From Piscirickettsiaceae bacterium CG07_land_8_20_14_0_80_44_28 (GTDB lineage: Bacteria > Pseudomonadota > Gammaproteobacteria > Thiomicrospirales > Thiomicrospiraceae), in assembly GCA_002779995.1 (NCBI GenBank), contig PEWX01000052.1, positions 1 through 44,231 of the forward strand: a DNA stretch of 44,231 bases, given 5' to 3'. A model generated the notes under the pieces. The model saw only the letters and a list, made by a program, of their open reading frames with translations, was not told the origin of the DNA and did no database searches. Position numbers and translations under genes: made by a program. Shown piece by piece: positions 44,188 to 44,231 of this stretch; the stretch's first letter is position 1; every line of letters begins with the position of its first letter.

Positions 44188-44216
44188 TTGACGTGTTCTC
44201 TGAAATAAAGAGAATT
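44188..44216 (+). promoter_or_regulatory. candidate promoter with dyad for a downstream gene
   Basis: TTGACG (44188-44193), 17-base spacer, AGAATT (44211-44216). TTCTCT (44196-44201) and AGAGAA (44209-44214) form a dyad across the spacer and -10. The gene lies beyond the window end. Confidence 0.3.
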
Positions 44217-44231
44217 TACTAAGGACGCTTA

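Overview
The window is a 44 kb piece of a gammaproteobacterial chromosome. Nearly everything is core housekeeping content, tightly packed on both strands. Gene order and protein flavour (bc1 complex, mla-ibaG-murA-hisGD, lpt cluster, rpsU-yqeY-dnaG-rpoD, E1/E2/E3 pyruvate dehydrogenase with a lipoyl-bearing E3) suggest a free-living, respiring member of the Thiotrichales/Piscirickettsiaceae (Thiomicrospira/Hydrogenovibrio type). That placement is inference; no 16S gene is present.

Layout. 1-1434: a small accessory patch with a broken or partial ORF, a truncated second copy of the lpdA 3' end, and a higBA toxin-antitoxin module with a perfect palindromic operator; the patch is bounded by direct repeats of the lpdA 3' end. 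1435-7309: aceE-aceF-lpdA operon (minus) behind a roughly 195-nt structured leader. 7675-15097: rppH, a HAD phosphatase, ffh, ypjD, corB, an inositol-monophosphatase-family gene and radA. 15156-17659: petABC. 17929-22217: nif3-like, hisD, hisG, murA, ibaG. 22239-27056: an ABC-2 exporter pair and mlaFEDCB. 27199-27816: a degenerate DUF72-like gene. 27957-31892: yrbG, kdsC, lptC, lptA, lptB, hpf. 32174-35436: mgtE, a 47-residue membrane peptide, prfC. 35573-38227: an orphan riboswitch RNA, a BaeSR-like two-component system and a CAT-anticodon tRNA. 38358-44042: rpoD, dnaG, yqeY, rpsU and, divergently, tsaD. The last 190 bases hold a short tandem repeat and a possible promoter for a gene outside the window.

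Envelope biogenesis is the main theme: retrograde phospholipid transport (Mla), lipopolysaccharide transport (KdsC, LptABC), peptidoglycan precursor synthesis (MurA), SRP targeting (Ffh) and an envelope-stress-type sensor pair lie close together. Energy metabolism is represented by the PDH complex and the bc1 complex.

Two signals go beyond ordinary annotation. (1) On the minus strand between baeR and prfC there is a complete small transcription unit with no credible ORF: a TTGTGT-N16-TATAAT promoter overlapped by a Fur-box-like sequence, a 71-nt element with the architecture of a c-di-GMP-I (GEMM) riboswitch, a further structured segment and a strong intrinsic terminator. It looks like a riboswitch-controlled small RNA. 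(2) The 10-bp palindrome CCAGGCCTGG occurs nine times exactly (about 0.04 expected by chance), mostly between genes, often as the centre of longer inverted repeats with differing arms and usually followed by a T-tract, but also inside a coding sequence. It behaves like a genome-wide motif such as an uptake signal or HIP1-like element that terminators have co-opted.
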